This document shows positions 48,158 through 59,432 of a stretch of DNA of 64,000 nucleotides, piece by piece; the first letter of the stretch is position 1, and each line of letters starts with the position of its first letter. The stretch is from NCBI GenBank assembly GCA_037954325.1, contig JBBMNZ010000030.1, positions 4,487,001 through 4,551,000 of the forward strand, read 5' to 3'. This DNA comes from Fistularia commersonii (lineage: Eukaryota > Chordata > Actinopteri > Syngnathiformes > Fistulariidae). The notes below the pieces were generated by a model. It was not told the origin of the DNA. It saw only the letters and a program-made list of their open reading frames with translations, and did no database searches. A program made the translations under genes and the position numbers.

Positions 48158-48983
48158 ATGCATCCCCTTTTTTTTTTTTTACCCTCCAATTGATTCCTGT
48201 GTACCTCATTCACTTTGACGATAAACCAACTGCATTCGACTTATCCTATGAGTCATGACTTTCTGATATTTTCTCCATTTAGACTTCAAGGCGTTAATAT
48301 ACGTGTATATATTCTTTGTGTGAAATTTGGTCGGGGATAAAAGAGCGAGGCGAACTCTCTATCTCTGGCCGTTGCTGTTATTTTTTCACAGCGCGCACCG
48401 TGATTTCTGGCAGATAAGGTGCGGTCCGTGTCGAGGATGGAGTAGTGATACTCTGAAAGCCATGCGGCACCACAGGCAGGCTTATCCGACCCTGTAAATA
48501 TTTCAAAAATCAAATGCAGCCTGGAAGTTGAAAGAAGGCAATGTTTCAGCGCCCGGCGTGCTTTCTGATAGTAAAATAGACACATAAATAAAAATCCCAG
48601 TTCTGTCAGCCAATAAAATCTGCATCAGAATAGGTTATTATCCATGCGGTAGCAATAGAAAAAAAAACAACAATTAGCATTTTTTGTCCAAATGGTATAA
48701 TCCAGTCGGTGAACAGAGGATGCAGATACAAAACACTGGAAAGAGAATATTTCACACAATATAGTTGAGCTTATTTGATGGCGAATAAGACGAAAAAAAT
48801 CTTTTTCCGTCCCTTTTTTTTTTTTTTTTTTTTTTTTTCGGCAAAAAATAAATGTAAAGGAAACCGGAGAGCGGTTTTGAAATGGGACTTGGAGAAATGG
48901 AGTGAGAATTCAAATTTCTGTCAGAGCTCAACATTCAACATTCAGAGCTTCCTGGCAGAAAAGTATTAATAATTAATACCGCT

Positions 48984-49036
48984 GTGCGCGTGTTTGTGTG
49001 TGTGTGTATGTGTGTGTGTGTGTGTGTGTGTATGTG
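48984..49036. repeat. (GT)n array with interruptions
   Basis: TG-rich run with TA and TT interruptions. Confidence 0.9.
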
Positions 49037-49740
49037 TTTGACATGCGCGCTATTGCGCATGGCTGCACGTGTCAGGTCCGGTGTGCAAAATACAGTACGC
49101 GTGTGCACGTGCGCGCACACACAGGCCTGCTCGCATCTGTCTTGGCTTTTCCATGTTTCGGTTTGAAGCCTTTTTCGGTGTCGGACATGATTGTAGTTCT
49201 TAGGGTTCGGCATGCCGGGACTTGCTAGGAAAACTCTTAACTAGTCCTGAGTTCTGATCCGACGCACGTGAGCGCAACTTTCTGACCTTCTCCGCAATCG
49301 GGCGGTCCGAGAGTTCTGCCAACGTTGCACTTTTGAAGTAATGTTACGGCATTTTATAGGTTTATTGTTAGAGAATGACAGGCCACTGTAAGATGAACCA
49401 AGTGGAGCGGGTAGAAATAAAGCACCGGCTCATTCAATGCATTAGTATGCATAGTATGAGTGGCGGAGCTTTTGGGAGGACCCGGTTTCAACTCCGAGCG
49501 TCCCCTAGTGCATAACAATGTGCACAGTGAACCGTGCACAGAACCAGCAGGGTCATCCTGGGGCCACACAGTGAGCCGGTGTCAGAGACACTGCTTTGAA
49601 TAGCCGCCGAGAAACACTTGTATCACTCTATCATGTTGAATAACTTCATCCTCAAAGGTATGTAAAATTACGAAACAGCGATGATAATAATAATATACTG
49701 CTACTACAAATTATTCAAAAATATTATGAAAACTGGGGAA

Positions 49741-49806
49741 GAATAGAATAGAATAGAATAGAATAGAATAGAATAGAATAGAATAGAATAGAATAGAATA
49801 GAATAA
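49741..49806. repeat. (AGAAT)n microsatellite
   Basis: About thirteen GAATA pentamers in intron 11. Confidence 0.95.
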
Positions 49807-51441
49807 AGCGTTTCAATACAGCTGTAACATGTCATCATCTTGGAGAAAAAATGCAATTAGAGTAGAATATGCTTGTGCCGTGGAATTGCATTAATACAAT
49901 GATAATAATAATAATGATACACAATGTCGTATTATTATAATATTATATCAAAGTAATATTAATTATTGTAATACATATATAATATGTATAATGCATATTA
50001 TATATATAATACAGATAATACATATTATTATTCAGAGCTTGTTATCACATAAATCACATATTAACAATAATGATAATACTACTACTAATAATAATAATGA
50101 TAATAATATTTATCCTTATTCTTATTCATAGTTCTTTTGCATTGCCTTTTTTTACCCTGTGAATGAATTTACTCCCAGGAGATGTATTTGCCTAGTCTGT
50201 GTATATATTACACAGTATAATGAAGTTCGATCTTTTCTTAATTCAACATTGGCCAATATTTAAATTTTTTATCTTATGATTATAAGAAGGAGCATCAAAC
50301 AAAACGCCAATGTGAGTTCCTCAGAAATGCAATTAAGAAAGAAAAAAAGAAAATCCTGACAGCGGTGAGCACCGTCATTGCCAAAATCCCGGCATAACAG
50401 AAGACGGGGGCGGCGCAAATCCTGAGGCCTTTTCGCGGGAAAAAAAGCTGAGCAGCTGAATTACCGCTTTTATTGTTTCAGCCCATACACACGGGCGCTG
50501 CACTGCCGCGTTAACTCGTGAAAATGATTATCTGTGTTTTGGCACTTGGAAAATGTGAATGTGCTCTGGGAGGTCAGGAAAAAAAAAAAAAAAAAAAAGC
50601 TATTTAGATCACTCCCATAATTATACCGGAGTTACTTCTCTCTCCGCTGAGAAATGTCACGGTTCAGAGATGCAGGTGGGGGGAAAAAAAGATGGGAGTC
50701 ATCCGCTGCGCCATAAACTCTGACCCCTGCACTCGACGGGATGAAGAGCTGTCTTACACGCACAGCAGGCTGATAAAACATTATTGCCTACAAAAAAAAA
50801 GTACCTTTAAGAGGAAAAATAATGTTGTCTGTCAAAAAACACCTTTTGAGAATTAGGCGATTGTTATCGTCTTCCCGTTTCTGCGCCCGAAAACGCCGTC
50901 CAATCAGTTCGCGGTCAAAATTACACCTGAAGTCAACAGCGCAGGTTATTTATTCATTATTCAACACTCTCTGATGGGCATCGAGTTCAACTTTTGAAAT
51001 ATTTTTAGCCGCGCCAGTGACGATGGCGTTGTTTCCTCCGCACGAAACTTCGCTGAATTTGCTCATTTCCAAACAGTGAGACGCCAAGGTGAAGGCGCAC
51101 CTGGCGTTAAAGAGGCCGGAGGGTAAATCTATCTTTTATCCCACGCGCTTATGATTAATTTAAAGATTAATAACGGCCCCTTTTGTACTCGCTAGGTATC
51201 GAGGTTATTCACAGTTTAACCGCAAAAGAGCGGTCACACCAGATCGGGACCCGTTGTGGGTTCAGGGACACACCGATGAGCCGACGCCAACTTGTCACCA
51301 TATTTGCACGTCAGATATACGTGCAAAGGAAAACACATTCAGTGAACAGAAACAATTTCATCATTTTTGGACGTGTTGTCCAAAGGGAAAGTAACTTACA
51401 GCTACTTGACATTATCACCCTGTCTACCTCAGTCCAGTCCT

Positions 51442-51455
<14 letters not shown>

Positions 51456-51483
<28 letters not shown>
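51456..51483. repeat. (CA)n microsatellite after a CT run
   Basis: A CT run (about 51441-51455) passes directly into a CA run. Confidence 0.93.
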
Positions 51484-51486
<3 letters not shown>

Positions 51487-52367
51487 CTGGCTCTCTCAGA
51501 CACTTTGCAGACATAATATTAATTTGAGGCTGGAGATATATGATCACAAGTGGACAATTCTAAGTGCACTTCCGGGACACATTGCGGAGCACTTAAACCT
51601 CACTGCTGGATGTTCAGGGCAGCATGTGGCCACTGATGGACAGCCTACTCAATCAATGTCATCCGTTTAAGTGCAATTTTATCATAATAATAATAACAAT
51701 AATAATATAATAATAAAAATAATAAATAATACCTATAAATACTTAATATTAATGATAATATGTATAATTATAATGAATCATGGTAAATTATTATTATTAT
51801 TGTTATTATATTTTTTATTATTAATATTATCATTATTATTATTGTTTTTATTATCACTTTACATTTGAAAATGTCAAAAAGCTGTGAGGAGTACAACCAT
51901 TTTCAGTGGAAGTAAAAGCTGTCTATAATATGATGTATCAATATTTCCTCTGCTTCTTTTCATTTCTTTTCAGGCAGAGCATGCAGAGCAGATTTTCTGA
52001 TTGGAAAAAAAAAAAAAAAAATAGTGAAAATGGAAAAATTTAAATGCCACTAAAAAAATAAAATCGAAAATAAAAATAGATATATTGTCCAACCTGTGCT
52101 TTTATATCTACTGTTTAGTAATAAATCACCCTGCTAGATGTAAATATATCGGGAAAAAAAGACGATTTAGAAAAAAAAAAAAAAAAAAAGGGCGCAGAAA
52201 AAATGTTCGTGTTGCGTCGAATGCATCGCCGAATTGATACCCAATTATAAATAATCAGCCGATTATAAATAAACACGCTGGCCCGCAGCTGCGCACTCGG
52301 GATCCGCTTAATGCATTGGAATACCGGCTGCGTAACTCCTTGGTTCTTCCTCTCTCCGTCTGTTCAG

Positions 52368-52484
52368 CTCTGTGCGGCGGGGATGTGAGAGGCCCCTGGG
52401 GAACCATCCTCAGCCCCGGCTACCCGGACAGCTACCCTTCATCTCTCAACTGCACCTGGACTGTGGAAGTCAGTCACGGGAAAG
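52368..52484 (+). CDS. csmd3: csmd3 exon 12 of window: N-terminal half of a CUB domain, GC donor
   Basis: Exon of 117 nt after acceptor GTCTGTTCAG. It reads ALCGGDVRGPWGTILSPGYP, DSYPSSLNCTWTVEVSHGK and ends in phase 1 with AAAG. The next bases are GCAAGA, a non-canonical GC donor. No GT lies in frame close by, and joining here to exon 13 restores GKGVQFQF, as expected from the family. Two CUB cysteines (LCGG, NCTW) are present and NCT is a potential glycosylation sequon. Extending past the GC site would read about 17 codons of intron to a stop. Confidence 0.94.
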
Positions 52485-52838
52485 GCAAGATACGCACGGA
52501 TCTACACCCCTTAATAGAGGGAGACGGGAGATAGTAGCCCGTTGTGCTCGAGGGCGCTATTCGAGACGGTATAGGGGGGCAAAATTGCTCACAGGAAGTG
52601 TGTGTGCATGCTTTAATATCACTTCCTCCTGCTGTGTGTGTGTGAACAGGGGTTTATTTAATCTCAAATTATCTAGCGCTATATTATTAGGAACCAGGTT
52701 TGAGGTATGTGTTGGCTGCTTGACTGTTGCAATACTGTGAAGAACGTGATTACGGAATAATTTATAGAGATTTATAGATCGTATCGGCCAGATTAGCGCG
52801 GTTCTAATCCCCCCGCTTGGCTGTGTTTCTCCACGCAG
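52485..52838 (+). other. intron 12 (354 bp), GC-AG type
   Basis: Starts with GCAAGA directly after AAAG and ends with TCCACGCAG. Phase and protein continuity on both sides support it as a true GC-AG intron. No repeat of note inside. Confidence 0.9.
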
Positions 52839-53054
52839 GAGTCCAGTTTCAGTTCAATTCTTTCCACCTGGAGGACCAGCACGACTACCTCTTGGTGACC
52901 GAGAACGGCAGTTTCCTGCAACCGCTGGCTCGTTTGACAGGCAACGAGTTGCCTAGCAACATCAACGCCGGTCTCTATGGCAACTTCAAAGCGCAGCTAC
53001 GATTCATCTCCGACTTTTCCATTTCATACGAGGGCTTCAACATAACTTTCTCAG
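52839..53054 (+). CDS. csmd3: csmd3 exon 13 of window: C-terminal half of the CUB domain
   Basis: Phase 1-1 exon of 216 nt with acceptor TCCACGCAG and donor GTAATG. It reads GVQFQFNSFHLEDQHDYLLV, TENGSFLQPLARLTGNELPS, NINAGLYGNFKAQLRFISDF, SISYEGFNITFS. HDYLLVTENG is the central CUB motif and FISDFSISYEGF the closing strands; NGS and NIT are glycosylation sequons. The reading frame stays open through the donor for about 175 further codons into intron 13, noted separately. Confidence 0.97.
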
Positions 53055-53540
53055 GTAATGTGCTCCGAGGCAGTTTTATTGTACGATTTGTTTGGTGCAA
53101 GTCCGAACCGGGTATGCGCTCATTTCATCATTTCAACTTTTTCCGAGTTTATCGCAGCACTTCAAATACAAGAAGAACCGGGTATGATATCGCTGAGCGA
53201 TGGCAAGTTTGTAAATCCGATAGATATTACAAAGCGGGAGCGTATAAACTCAAAGAAAGTCCAGGATACGGAGATAATGGTGTTTCTTTCAGTTCTAAAC
53301 AGAGCTGTAGCTCTGTGTCTCATAAAATAAACCACTTAAGATTTTCTTTTCAAAACCTGAAGAGAAGCACAAAGCTTCCGGCTCCTCTTTGTGTTTTTTT
53401 TGTCTCGAGGCTGGACGGCCCGCTCGCTCAAATGGGTTATTCTTTGCTTTCGAATATGGACTCACGCCAAAACAAAACCCTGAATCTTGTACCCCGAATG
53501 ATGAAGAGAAGAGAAAAACACTTTTGTCCTCACATTATCA

Positions 53541-53662
53541 TCAACGCCGAGCGGGGATCGAACCCCCACCCCCTCATTTAGTTGTTGTCTAGAATCGTCA
53601 TCAATCCATTCATTATCTACACCACTTATCTTCCACTTACGGGTTCGGGAGTCTGGTGTCCT
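53541..53662 (-). mobile_element. tRNA-headed repeat, two fused end fragments, reverse orientation
   Basis: GAGCGGGGATCGAACCCCCA is the reverse of a tRNA B-box-like head. Soon after comes TCCATTCATTATCTACACC, the reverse of the family's 3' end. The middle is deleted or the two pieces are separate insertions. Confidence 0.5.
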
Positions 53663-54185
53663 TCACCCAGAACACCTGCGCGTTCTTTTGTGAAGAATGA
53701 ATGGAGACGACCTGAGCAATTGCATTTCCGAATTTCTTCCTTGCCAAGCATCACAGAAAACACAACAAATATATATATATATATATATACACTGTATACA
53801 AGCTCTGCGGTTAGCAGTCGAGAAGCTCCAGGATCTGGGTTGATCTTAGTTCCCTGATCCAGCAAGTGGGTCAGTTTTTAAGATTGACCGTTTTTCAACT
53901 TGTTCTCACTCCATGTACCTTCTCCTGATTGGTCCCTTCTTCGTCCTTTACCTCATCTGGGTAACTTTGTCCATCTCTGACGGTCTCCTCTTCTACCTCC
54001 CCGTCTCGTGATGCATCCCGGATCTTGCATCCCACCGTTGTTTCTGCCCACCATCGTCACTATTCGCTTCCCTGTTTATTCCTGCAATGACTTTTGACTC
54101 CCTTTCCTGGATTTTATTGCTGTCTGGTCCTGCTTTTCCATCACCCTTAGCTTGACCCGATCAATACTTCTCCCTGTCGCAATGG

Positions 54186-54372
54186 CAGGATGCCACCCAC
54201 AGGGGCTGGAGTCCATCCCAGTTTTTATTGGGCAAGAGACAGTCGTCGGTTGATCACGAGGCCACATGCAGAGACACCAAACCGTTCACCCTCTTCTTCA
54301 TGTCATGTCCAGACACAAACATTCACTTCCTCTTTCACATTTCATGGCAATTCAGAGTCTCTAATGAACCTC
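54186..54372 (-). mobile_element. tRNA-headed repeat fragment, reverse orientation
   Basis: GGGGCTGGAGTCCATCCCAG, GGCAAGAGACAGTCGTCGG, the CACATGCAGAGACACCAAAC block and GGCAATTCAGAGTCTCTAAT follow the family in reverse order. The tRNA-like head is missing. A related fragment lies at 53541-53662. Confidence 0.65.
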
Positions 54373-55502
54373 CTCCGTCCTCCCCCACTGGGTATGCTCA
54401 GAAACACAAAAGGCAGACTTGACCCGTTCCGCAAATCAACATTGTTGAAGTTACAGGGACTCTTAAAAGCTACAAGTCACCATGCAATTAGCAATCGGAA
54501 GCTACAAGTGACACGGAATATCCAAACGCCCAAAAAAAGGGCAAGGGATGTTGACTCTGTGACCGACTGCCCCCTTAAATCTAACTTTCAGTATTCAGGA
54601 TCCAGAACTGTCCTGAAAGCGCGTGAAGATCAAGCTTCTTATTTGGTGTCAATGAAATAGTCGAGTAATAAAATTATGGAGACTCCTTGCGCATTTGCGC
54701 TATTTGGGTAGATCCTTGATGTTCCCCTTTTGTCTCTATGAAGTTCACCAATTTCGCACTCAGTGTCACAATAATTCAAGATTAGAATCAGAAAGAAATG
54801 GCAGGAATGGCCGACAAAAACACGACCCAATTTTAAATCTTTGGAGTATCAATGCTCAGTATCGTCCAATTTAAGTGTTTACGTCGGGGAAATGCCTCGT
54901 GTCCAGATTGGTACCGTTTCCTTCGCTTGACACGCCGGCTTGGTCAAAGAAAGTTCAGCCTCCTTTGAAATTTCGATATCTCCCCAGTCGTCTCGAAGAC
55001 TACCCATAAAGCCCGGCGAATCGCTTGCGTAAAACAAAAGGGGGAACCAAAATGGCTGAACAGAGGCTACAGACCATTAAATCGAATGCAAGCCGCCATT
55101 AAATAGTACAAGAAGAAACAGAGACGGAGCCTCGTAAGCCCGTCGAATCCCGAGTTTTGTAACTTCCCTGCTGTCCTCGTCTGAAATGAAGCAGGGACTT
55201 CATGATTAATACAAAGTCCTAAACTACATCTGCTCCTTATGAATTAGGATCTTTTTATGTAACTTCCACGCCGCCTTCTGTCTCCGACTGAAGTACTTGG
55301 ATCCAATTCGACATTCTGCGACGTTTTACCGTCCCAGATGGCAGGAATCGGTACCACATGGGCGATGTCACGCGGGGATTTCAACGTGCGCAGTCTGAGC
55401 ACATGATACTCACCCGATACAATAAATAAATACATAAAGAAAACTCCTGCGAGTGCACTTCAGGAGACCGGTGTCAGTGTATTTTATTTTGTTTTTTCAC
55501 AG

Positions 55503-55691
55503 AGTACACGCTGGAACCGTGCGAGAATCCCGGACTGCCCCGCTTCGGCATGAGAAACGGGTACACGTTCGGTATCGGAGACACGTTGTCCTTTTCCTGC
55601 AATATGGGATACCGCCTGGAGGGGGCGCCGGAGTTAATTTGCCTGGGTGGCGGTCGGAGAATATGGAGCGCTCCGCTGCCGAGATGTGTCG
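55503..55691 (+). CDS. csmd3: csmd3 exon 14 of window: complete sushi domain
   Basis: Phase 1-1 exon of 189 nt with acceptor TTTTTTCACAG and donor GTATGT. It reads EYTLEPCENPGLPRFGMRNG, YTFGIGDTLSFSCNMGYRLE, GAPELICLGGGRRIWSAPLP, RCV. Four cysteines and the IWSAPLPRC ending define the sushi module; LGGGRR-WSAPLPRC is strongly conserved across CSMD proteins. Confidence 0.97.
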
Positions 55692-58600
55692 GTATGTATA
55701 ACTTTTAAGTCCTGAGATATAAATGAATCAGTGATGTGCAGTCAGAAGAGGCGGGAGAGGTCGTGCCTCACTTGCCAATCTTGAAAAGAAAAATAAATGT
55801 ATAATGAAAAATAGAATTAAATGGTTATATTTATCAGCGATTTGCACTATAGAGGGTTTTTTTTTGTTAAACTTCACCATTTTACGATTCAAAATCGCTG
55901 GATTTTCACATTTTCTGTTCAAATAGTGAGACGAGACATGCAGTGAGGCTGCAGACTGTTGAGCCTCAACATAGATTGCTCAATGACGGCTGACTGCTAG
56001 CATGCTCTGCCCTAGGACCGTATAGCTGTCTCACTGTATGTTGCTATTAAAATGTTTAAAGACTTTTGCATTTCTAAGGTAAAGTGATTTTTGTCAACCA
56101 ATGTATGAGTGTTAATAGATTCTTGTGCTGAGCTATTATAAAATGGCTGAAAAGAGCCACTAAGTGAGGCACGCAGTTCTCCTGCCTCACCAGGCAGGAA
56201 TCTCAATGAAATGAATATATGTCTACAGAAAATGGCCAGTAAAGATACCCAGATAGAACTCTTTGTTTTAACTACTGGAGAACACGGCAACAAAATAGAC
56301 AGTTGGGAGAAAAAGGAGGAATAACTAGCAGAGGGCAAGCCTCCTGTTTTTAATTCTTACCTTGGGATTTAGATTTCCAAGTAAAATATTTCTCTGCCCT
56401 TATGTCCTTGGTTACAGCCTGATGGAGGCAGGTATATTACACCATTATTGCATGTCACTGTTCATTATGGAGTTTGGTCGTACAAATCTGTTCTGCTGTA
56501 AAAACCAGCGGAGGTGTTAGTCGCTGCGCCAAATCGTCATCTTTTTTTTTTTTTCCTTTGGCAAGCCAAAAAGACCGTAATGGCACAAATCACATCACGA
56601 CCAACCCTTCCTGTCAACACTCGCGGAACGACGGTAATAATTCAGCAATATTTCCACAGACAGCCCCCGTCCAAAAGACACAAGTTTAAATTTCTCGGCA
56701 ATGCATATTAGAAATTATTCTTTAGACGAGACAACTGAGGGGTAATTTTATTTTATTATATTTTTTCTAATAAAACACATACATCAGTCTTTTTATGAGG
56801 GAGAGATCAGAAACTTGACACGGAATTTTCTATCAAATCTTGGCTCTCCTTCACGCCCGGTACTCTCTTGTGCGTCCAAAGTAAGCCACGGGGATCAGCA
56901 AGTCTGCCAGCAGCGTACTCGGCTCCTGCATCTTTGTCCCAACCCCATACCGCGCAGAGTACCGCCTTCCGGTCAACTGGCACCTCTTGCTGCAACGGTC
57001 CAAATCCCAGAACCGTCGTGATGGGACCTCTGCGAAGCTCTCAAGCATCCTTGTTTGGATGGCGCTTTTGGGTCCGTGGTGGATTTCGTGAGGTTGCGCT
57101 TCCAAAAGCATCTGACATCATCTGGCAGCGCCGTGCTTCTGCTAAGTGTCGGCACAAAGTCGCCGGCTTCGTCGGAGCCGAACACGGCAGCAACACCCGT
57201 CCCTGTCCCCGTTGTCTTTGACTCACCTGCCTCCACCAATCCTGCGCCGTCTTTAGTCCCGCTTCGTCTGGCTTTTTCAGCTGATACCCTAAAGGGTTCG
57301 GCTCCTAATCCAAGATCCATGGTCCATGATCTCCTAATAAGCAGCCTTTTCTTTTCTGACTCAGCCGCTGCTGTCACGCACAAGCACATTCTTCGCCGTA
57401 AGACCCGGCAACCTTCAAGATTTTAATCGATAGGTAGTTTAAGACCGATGGCATTGAAGCGGCACGCGTTCCTTGTCATGGGCTAAGTAGCCTCCAGGCC
57501 GCTATCTCTCTGACAACATATTTGATAACAAGCTCATAAGTAATTTTGCTGCGTGCTGGGCGAACCGCGTACGCCGTCGTCCCTGCATCCGGCAGATCTC
57601 CATCCCACCACGAGTGGAACGCGCTTCAATGCATAAATAACGGAACCCGAGGGGAGGTTTTGGGATCTTTAGTCGTCTCTAATCCATGATTTTAGCACTG
57701 GAGAATGCTAAAGGCAACCCATGGAGGAGATTCTCCACAATAGCAGCTGGTCAAAGTCTGTGACCCACGGCTGCTGAATGAAAATACGCAGTTCCATCAT
57801 GGCAGTAGGCCTCCTTGACAAGTAGAATAGAGGGTAGACAAGAACGCCCCGAAGGGACCCGGGATCCTCCTGTATGACTTTCCATGGAAACCGGCGTCCG
57901 TCAAAGGGGGTTGTTCTTTTTTTTTTCCGGTGACATTTTCAGAATGAGTTATGCCACATTTGAAGTCCCGAGTCGCCGAGCAGCTCTTTGCCGCTCTACA
58001 GTGCTTCCGTGTCCGCCATCAATCAGGGATTAGTGATGTGTCAGCACCGTCTGCTGCTCTTCCAAGTCTAGGATCTAAGAAAATGGCAGCCATTCCATTC
58101 TGCACTCTAACCTTACGTTTACAACCGAAGATCACTTTTAGCTCCTTCCCCCTCCAGATTGATCGCCTCAGCTGGTTTCTCTCCCCGGGCTCCGCCGACC
58201 CCGGCTTCCTCTGTCGGCTTCTTTTTCAGACGACACTGTCCGGGATTCGGGTGACGGACCCGTCCTGGAAGAGGTCAGGCCGCCCTCCGCCGGCGGACTT
58301 CTATTCTCGTCCGCTCTGCGCAGCGATATCGTCGGACGGTATTCGGACTCTGGCCTCTCCGTTTTCTTTGTGCGCTGTTTCTCTTTTTTTAACATCTGTG
58401 GGAGTTCCACCAACTCGCCATGACTCACCCGCTATTGAGAGTTTGTATTTTTCCTTTCCTTCCGTCCACGATGGACTTTATTTGCGACCTGCCATCTCTT
58501 CAACGCCTTGCGTGATGGAGAAGTGTTACCGTCGACACCGAGTTGTTCGAGGGACACTTCCAGATCCGCCTTTTTTTCTGGAAAGTGTCTAAAACTTTCT

Positions 58601-59289
58601 TTCAACCGGCCCGCAACTGTTCCGGATGAGATTGTTGTTCCCGATGGCACTTTGCTCGAAAATCCCGGCCATCAACCCGTGAATGGGCGTGTGAATGATA
58701 TTATGAAGCACCTTGAGTACCATAAAACCCTGCGCACCCAGCACTGGAAATCGTCGTACATGGAGCACGATCGGCTACACACCGGATCATTATATTTGTA
58801 TATGGCCGTTCGAAGACTCCCAGAATCTACCATTACCGAGCATAACCAGCCTTTTTTCAGCATTTTGTTCGATCTATCACAACATTCAATGAGTTCTCCT
58901 ACTGCCAGAGCAGGACAATAATCATCTCAAGTTTTGTCAGAATATATTTCCAAGACATGGGATTTCAATAATAGTCGTTGAACGCGTGCGTTTTTACATT
59001 TATTGCATGGATGGAGCTACATTTGCAGTTACTATAAGCAAAGAGGTTTGGTTTTTCGGGACACCGGCTCGACGGGTGAAGGCGGAAATATTACGGACAA
59101 GAGCGGTGGTTTGACACGGTTGTCACGCAAACGCCATTTAGAGGCATCCAAAGGAAAAAGAAAGGTTTAACTCAAGAACCGCACTCCAAATAAATCCACT
59201 TTTTAGTATCAAACTGAAAGAGTTTCGTCTAAATCAAAGCGGGATTTTTTTCGGTCCGAAAATCGATTCGTTCATCATCGACGCCGCTG

Positions 59290-59432
59290 GTCTCGCAGTC
59301 GGTCACGAGACATACACTCATTCTCACGTCCGGGCAATTTCGGGTCTCCGATGAACCTTTTTTTTTCGGATTCCGGTAGGAAACCGGAATTGAACCTTCT
59401 CTCTGTGAGGCGGAAGCGCCGACCACCAGGAA
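59290..59432 (-). mobile_element. tRNA-headed repeat fragment, reverse orientation
   Basis: CCGGGCAATTTCGGGTCTCC, then CGGAATTGAACCTTCTCTCT and GTGAGGCGGAAGCGCCGACC follow the family order in reverse, with the central part deleted. Confidence 0.65.

Larger units (their letters stand above)
45551..52367 (+). other. intron 11 (6.8 kb)
   Basis: Holds a LINE reverse-transcriptase fragment (45580-45905), CA/GT arrays (46372-46409, 46682-46702, 48984-49036, 51456-51483), an element with a CACTGCTC end (47163-47503), a nearly full tRNA-headed repeat (47831-48157), an (AGAAT)n run (49741-49806) and TAA/ATT-rich tracts at 49.69-50.1 and 51.68-51.86 kb. No gene is supported. Confidence 0.85.
53055..55502 (+). 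other. intron 13 (2.4 kb)
   Basis: The first 527 bp remain open in the exon 13 frame. Then come tRNA-headed repeat fragments on the minus strand (53541-53662, 54186-54372), an (AT)n run near 53768-53789, and plain sequence to the acceptor. Confidence 0.85.

Noticed and set aside
49440..49600. another copy of the tRNA-headed repeat
   Set aside because: Some words are similar (CCGGTTTCAACTCCGAGCG, GGCCACACAGTGAGCC), but the order and match are too weak to call.
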